From contig JBKECP010000031.1 of NCBI GenBank assembly GCA_047974765.1, positions 62,001 to 126,000 on the forward strand: 64,000 nt of DNA, given 5' to 3'. This document shows positions 62,517-64,000 of the stretch, piece by piece. Position 1 is the first letter of the stretch. The number at the start of each line of letters is the position of its first letter. The notes under the pieces were generated by a model. It worked only from the letters and a program-made list of their open reading frames with translations. It was not told the DNA's origin and did no database searches. A program made the position numbers and the translations under genes. Source of the stretch: JBKECP01 sp047974765 (GTDB lineage Bacteria; Pseudomonadota; Gammaproteobacteria; Pseudomonadales; Halieaceae).

Positions 62517-63260
62517 TTACCACTTTTCAGCACAAGGACGCAGATCAAGCTCAAAGGTCCAGGCATCGCGTGACTGACAATGCAACTGCCAATAGGCCTC
62601 AGCAACCGAAGCTGGCTTCATCAGCGCATCTTCGGGTAGTTCATCCACAGCCACTCCTTCGCTGGTCATACGCTCACGGACCCACATCGTATCCACAGGT
62701 GAATCAATTATCAGGTGGGCAACATGGATATTTTGCGGTCCCAATTCCCGTGCCATCGCCTGGGCCATTGTTCGCAAACCCGCCTTGGCACTGGCAAAAG
62801 CAGCATAACCCGAGGCGCCACGTACACTGGCAGTTGCACCTGTAAAAAAAATTGAGCCATATCCCCGAGGCAGCATATAACGGGCTGCCTCCCGGCCACT
62901 GAGAAAACCACCGTGACAAGCCATCTCCCAGACTTTGCGGAAAACCCGCTCTGTAGTTTCCAGCAGGGGAAAGTAAACATTGGCGCCGACATTGAAAATC
63001 ACCACTTCCAAGGGACCAATATTGCTTTCAATATCAGCAAATACTCCGGTCACACTCTCCTCTGAGCGGGCATCCAGCGCAAAACCACAAGCACGGCCAC
63101 CCGCACGATTGATTTCCTCCACCAGCGGCGTCAGTTTGTCGGCATTACGTCGTCCCAGGCAGATCGAATAACCCTCTCGCGCAAAGCGTCTGCCAATTTC
63201 TGCACCAATGAAATCACCGGCTCCCACAACCAGAACAGCACCTTTTGATGTTGACGACAT
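62517..63260 (-). CDS. Short-chain dehydrogenase/reductase with Phe in place of the catalytic Tyr
   Basis: The 247-residue SDR has the nucleotide-binding turn GAGDFIGAEIGRRFA and an Asn in VIFNVGANVYF. In the active-site helix the usual YxxxK reads FASAKAGL, so the tyrosine general acid is replaced by phenylalanine. The catalytic-type Ser region (FFTGATASV) is present. The enzyme may use another acid, catalyse a different reaction or be non-catalytic. ATG 63260 has GGGGAAG upstream; a longer start at 63323 lacks this. It is divergent from the HxlR gene and upstream of the HCCA-like gene. Confidence 0.85.
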   Translation of the reverse strand: MSSTSKGAVLVVGAGDFIGAEIGRRFAREGYSICLGRRNADKLTPLVEEINRAGGRACGFALDARSEESVTGVFADIESNIGPLEVVIFNVGANVYFPLLETTERVFRKVWEMACHGGFLSGREAARYMLPRGYGSIFFTGATASVRGASGYAAFASAKAGLRTMAQAMARELGPQNIHVAHLIIDSPVDTMWVRERMTSEGVAVDELPEDALMKPASVAEAYWQLHCQSRDAWTFELDLRPCAEKW

Positions 63261-63364
63261 GTGTGCTTCCCCACTCAAAAGCATCAGTAATGGTTGCATG
63301 ATAAAACCATCGAGTTTTATCATGCAACTGGAATTTGATTCAGCTCGACAGGTAGAATCTGTCT

Positions 63365-63838
63365 ATGAAGTACAAACGCTTTGATCATATGAAATGCTCT
63401 GTGGCCCAGACTCTCGATATAATCGGCGAACGCTGGAGCCTGCTTATTATCCGGGATATTTTTTTTGGCGCCCGCCGTTTCAGTCAGATTCAGCGCAGTC
63501 TGGGCATTGCCAAAAATATTCTGAGTGCCCGCCTGAATCATCTGGTAGATGAAGGTATTCTCAGTCGAAACCAGGCAGAAGGCAGCGCTCATACTGAATA
63601 TCGTTTGACCCGGATGGGGCTGGATCTGCAACCGGTACTGCTTGCCATGGCTCACTGGGGAGACCATTATCGACCTGAACAGGAAGGCCTTCGAGTGGAA
63701 TTTATCGAACGCAAAACCGGCAAGCCGATTCGCAAAATGGCTGTAATCAGTGCCGCAGGCGAAACACTGTCGGCGCTGGACATAAAAGCCATTCCAGGCC
63801 CGGCAATGGCCGGAGAAAGCCTTGGTTTCAAAGGTTAA
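63365..63838 (+). CDS. HxlR-family transcriptional regulator
   Basis: The 157-residue winged-helix regulator has the HxlR core: CSVAQTLDIIGERWSLLIIRDIFFGARRFSQIQRSL, then ILSARLNHLVDEGILSRNQ and the wing TEYRLTRMGLDL. HxlR proteins act as dimers and often sense aldehydes, quinones or redox state. It is divergent from the SDR and HCCA-like genes (105 bases between starts) and probably controls them. Confidence 0.92.
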   Translation: MKYKRFDHMKCSVAQTLDIIGERWSLLIIRDIFFGARRFSQIQRSLGIAKNILSARLNHLVDEGILSRNQAEGSAHTEYRLTRMGLDLQPVLLAMAHWGDHYRPEQEGLRVEFIERKTGKPIRKMAVISAAGETLSALDIKAIPGPAMAGESLGFKG

Positions 63839-63880
63839 TGTTTACCTGCAAAACACCCACTTAACAACAAGATTATCAAT

Positions 63881-64000
63881 ATGAAAATAGCCTCCTGGAA
63901 TGTCAACGGTATACGTGCCGTAATGAAGAAAGACTTTGCTGCTTCGATGGCCGCCATGAATGTAGACGTACTCTGTTTGCAGGAAACCAAAGCACAGGAC
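63881..64000 (+). CDS. xthA: Exodeoxyribonuclease III (XthA), N-terminal part only
   Basis: The first 40 codons read MKIASWNVNGIRAVMKKDFA and LCLQETKAQ, which is the exonuclease III/AP-endonuclease fold start with the metal-binding Glu of the LQETK motif. The gene runs off the window end. XthA repairs abasic sites and degrades 3' ends in base-excision repair. No clear ribosome site is seen 6-10 bases before the ATG. Confidence 0.93.
   Translation, partial: MKIASWNVNGIRAVMKKDFAASMAAMNVDVLCLQETKAQD

Noticed and set aside
1..64000. CRISPR array, tRNA, rRNA, integrated phage or plasmid
   Set aside because: No direct-repeat/spacer pattern, cloverleaf gene, phage structural gene, integrase or replication gene was recognised by eye.

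Overview
The window looks like a chromosomal segment of a free-living gammaproteobacterium, possibly of the Cellvibrionales type (inference). The evidence is the gene content: a parC-type topoisomerase IV gene, typA, thiI, glnA, glnL-glnG, trmL, pdxH, cinA, slyD-like and xthA genes, the NtrC/sigma-54 regulatory signature, two RND efflux systems, and both IPTL-CTERM and PEP-CTERM proteins. No rRNA, tRNA or CRISPR array was seen. Genes are dense and mostly ordinary, with a few decayed loci.

Layout. 1-2.4 kb: start of a response regulator (cut by the window edge), an orphan ParA ATPase and an FklB-type FKBP. 2.4-3 kb: a gene-free stretch rich in inverted repeats, including a perfect 44-bp palindrome. 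3-10.2 kb: cinA, pdxH, a membrane-anchored protein with three SUKH-like domains, gamma-glutamyltransferase and a thioesterase. 10.3-23.9 kb: twelve same-strand, largely overlapping genes that appear to form one cell-envelope machine (below). 24-30.4 kb: DUF2288, an MBL hydrolase, a dicarboxylate symporter, a Kazal-domain lipoprotein, a broken cardiolipin synthase, a CBS protein, a glycine-rich IPTL-CTERM protein and an IS200/IS605 remnant. 30.4-40.6 kb: parC, a cyclic-nucleotide-binding protein, slyD-like, elaA-like, dtd, typA, thiI and glnA. 40.6-45.6 kb: an RND pump and adaptor with a divergent TetR regulator. 45.8-49.6 kb: a DUF4124 protein, glnL-glnG and trmL. 49.6-55.9 kb: an MDR oxidoreductase, a DUF1330 protein, a frameshifted PIN/NYN-like gene, a PEP-CTERM protein, a GlpD-like enzyme and an MBL hydrolase. 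56-61.8 kb: a complete tripartite RND efflux operon. 61.8-64 kb: a DsbA/HCCA-isomerase-like protein, an unusual SDR, an HxlR regulator and the start of xthA.

The most interesting locus is 10343-23922. It encodes five lipoproteins (one an M48 metalloprotease), a bitopic repeat protein with a PEGA-like end, a bitopic PEGA protein ending in an FGE/SUMF1-like domain without the catalytic cysteines, a small secreted protein, a MotA/TolQ/ExbB-type channel subunit, a protein that may combine an actin/Hsp70-like fold with an FHA-like tail, and two paralogous VWA proteins. Each VWA protein carries one N-terminal membrane helix with an aspartate placed like that of MotB/TolR. The inference is a proton-motive-force-coupled envelope machine in which VWA domains replace the usual peptidoglycan-binding or TolR domain. 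I cannot match it to a named system.

Nitrogen control is unusually readable. glnA has two NtrC-type boxes and a canonical sigma-54 promoter. glnL-glnG has a palindromic NtrC box and its own sigma-54-like promoter, so the regulator pair is probably autoregulated. A family of about 38-bp hairpin repeats occurs at three distant sites and marks regions of apparent genome decay.
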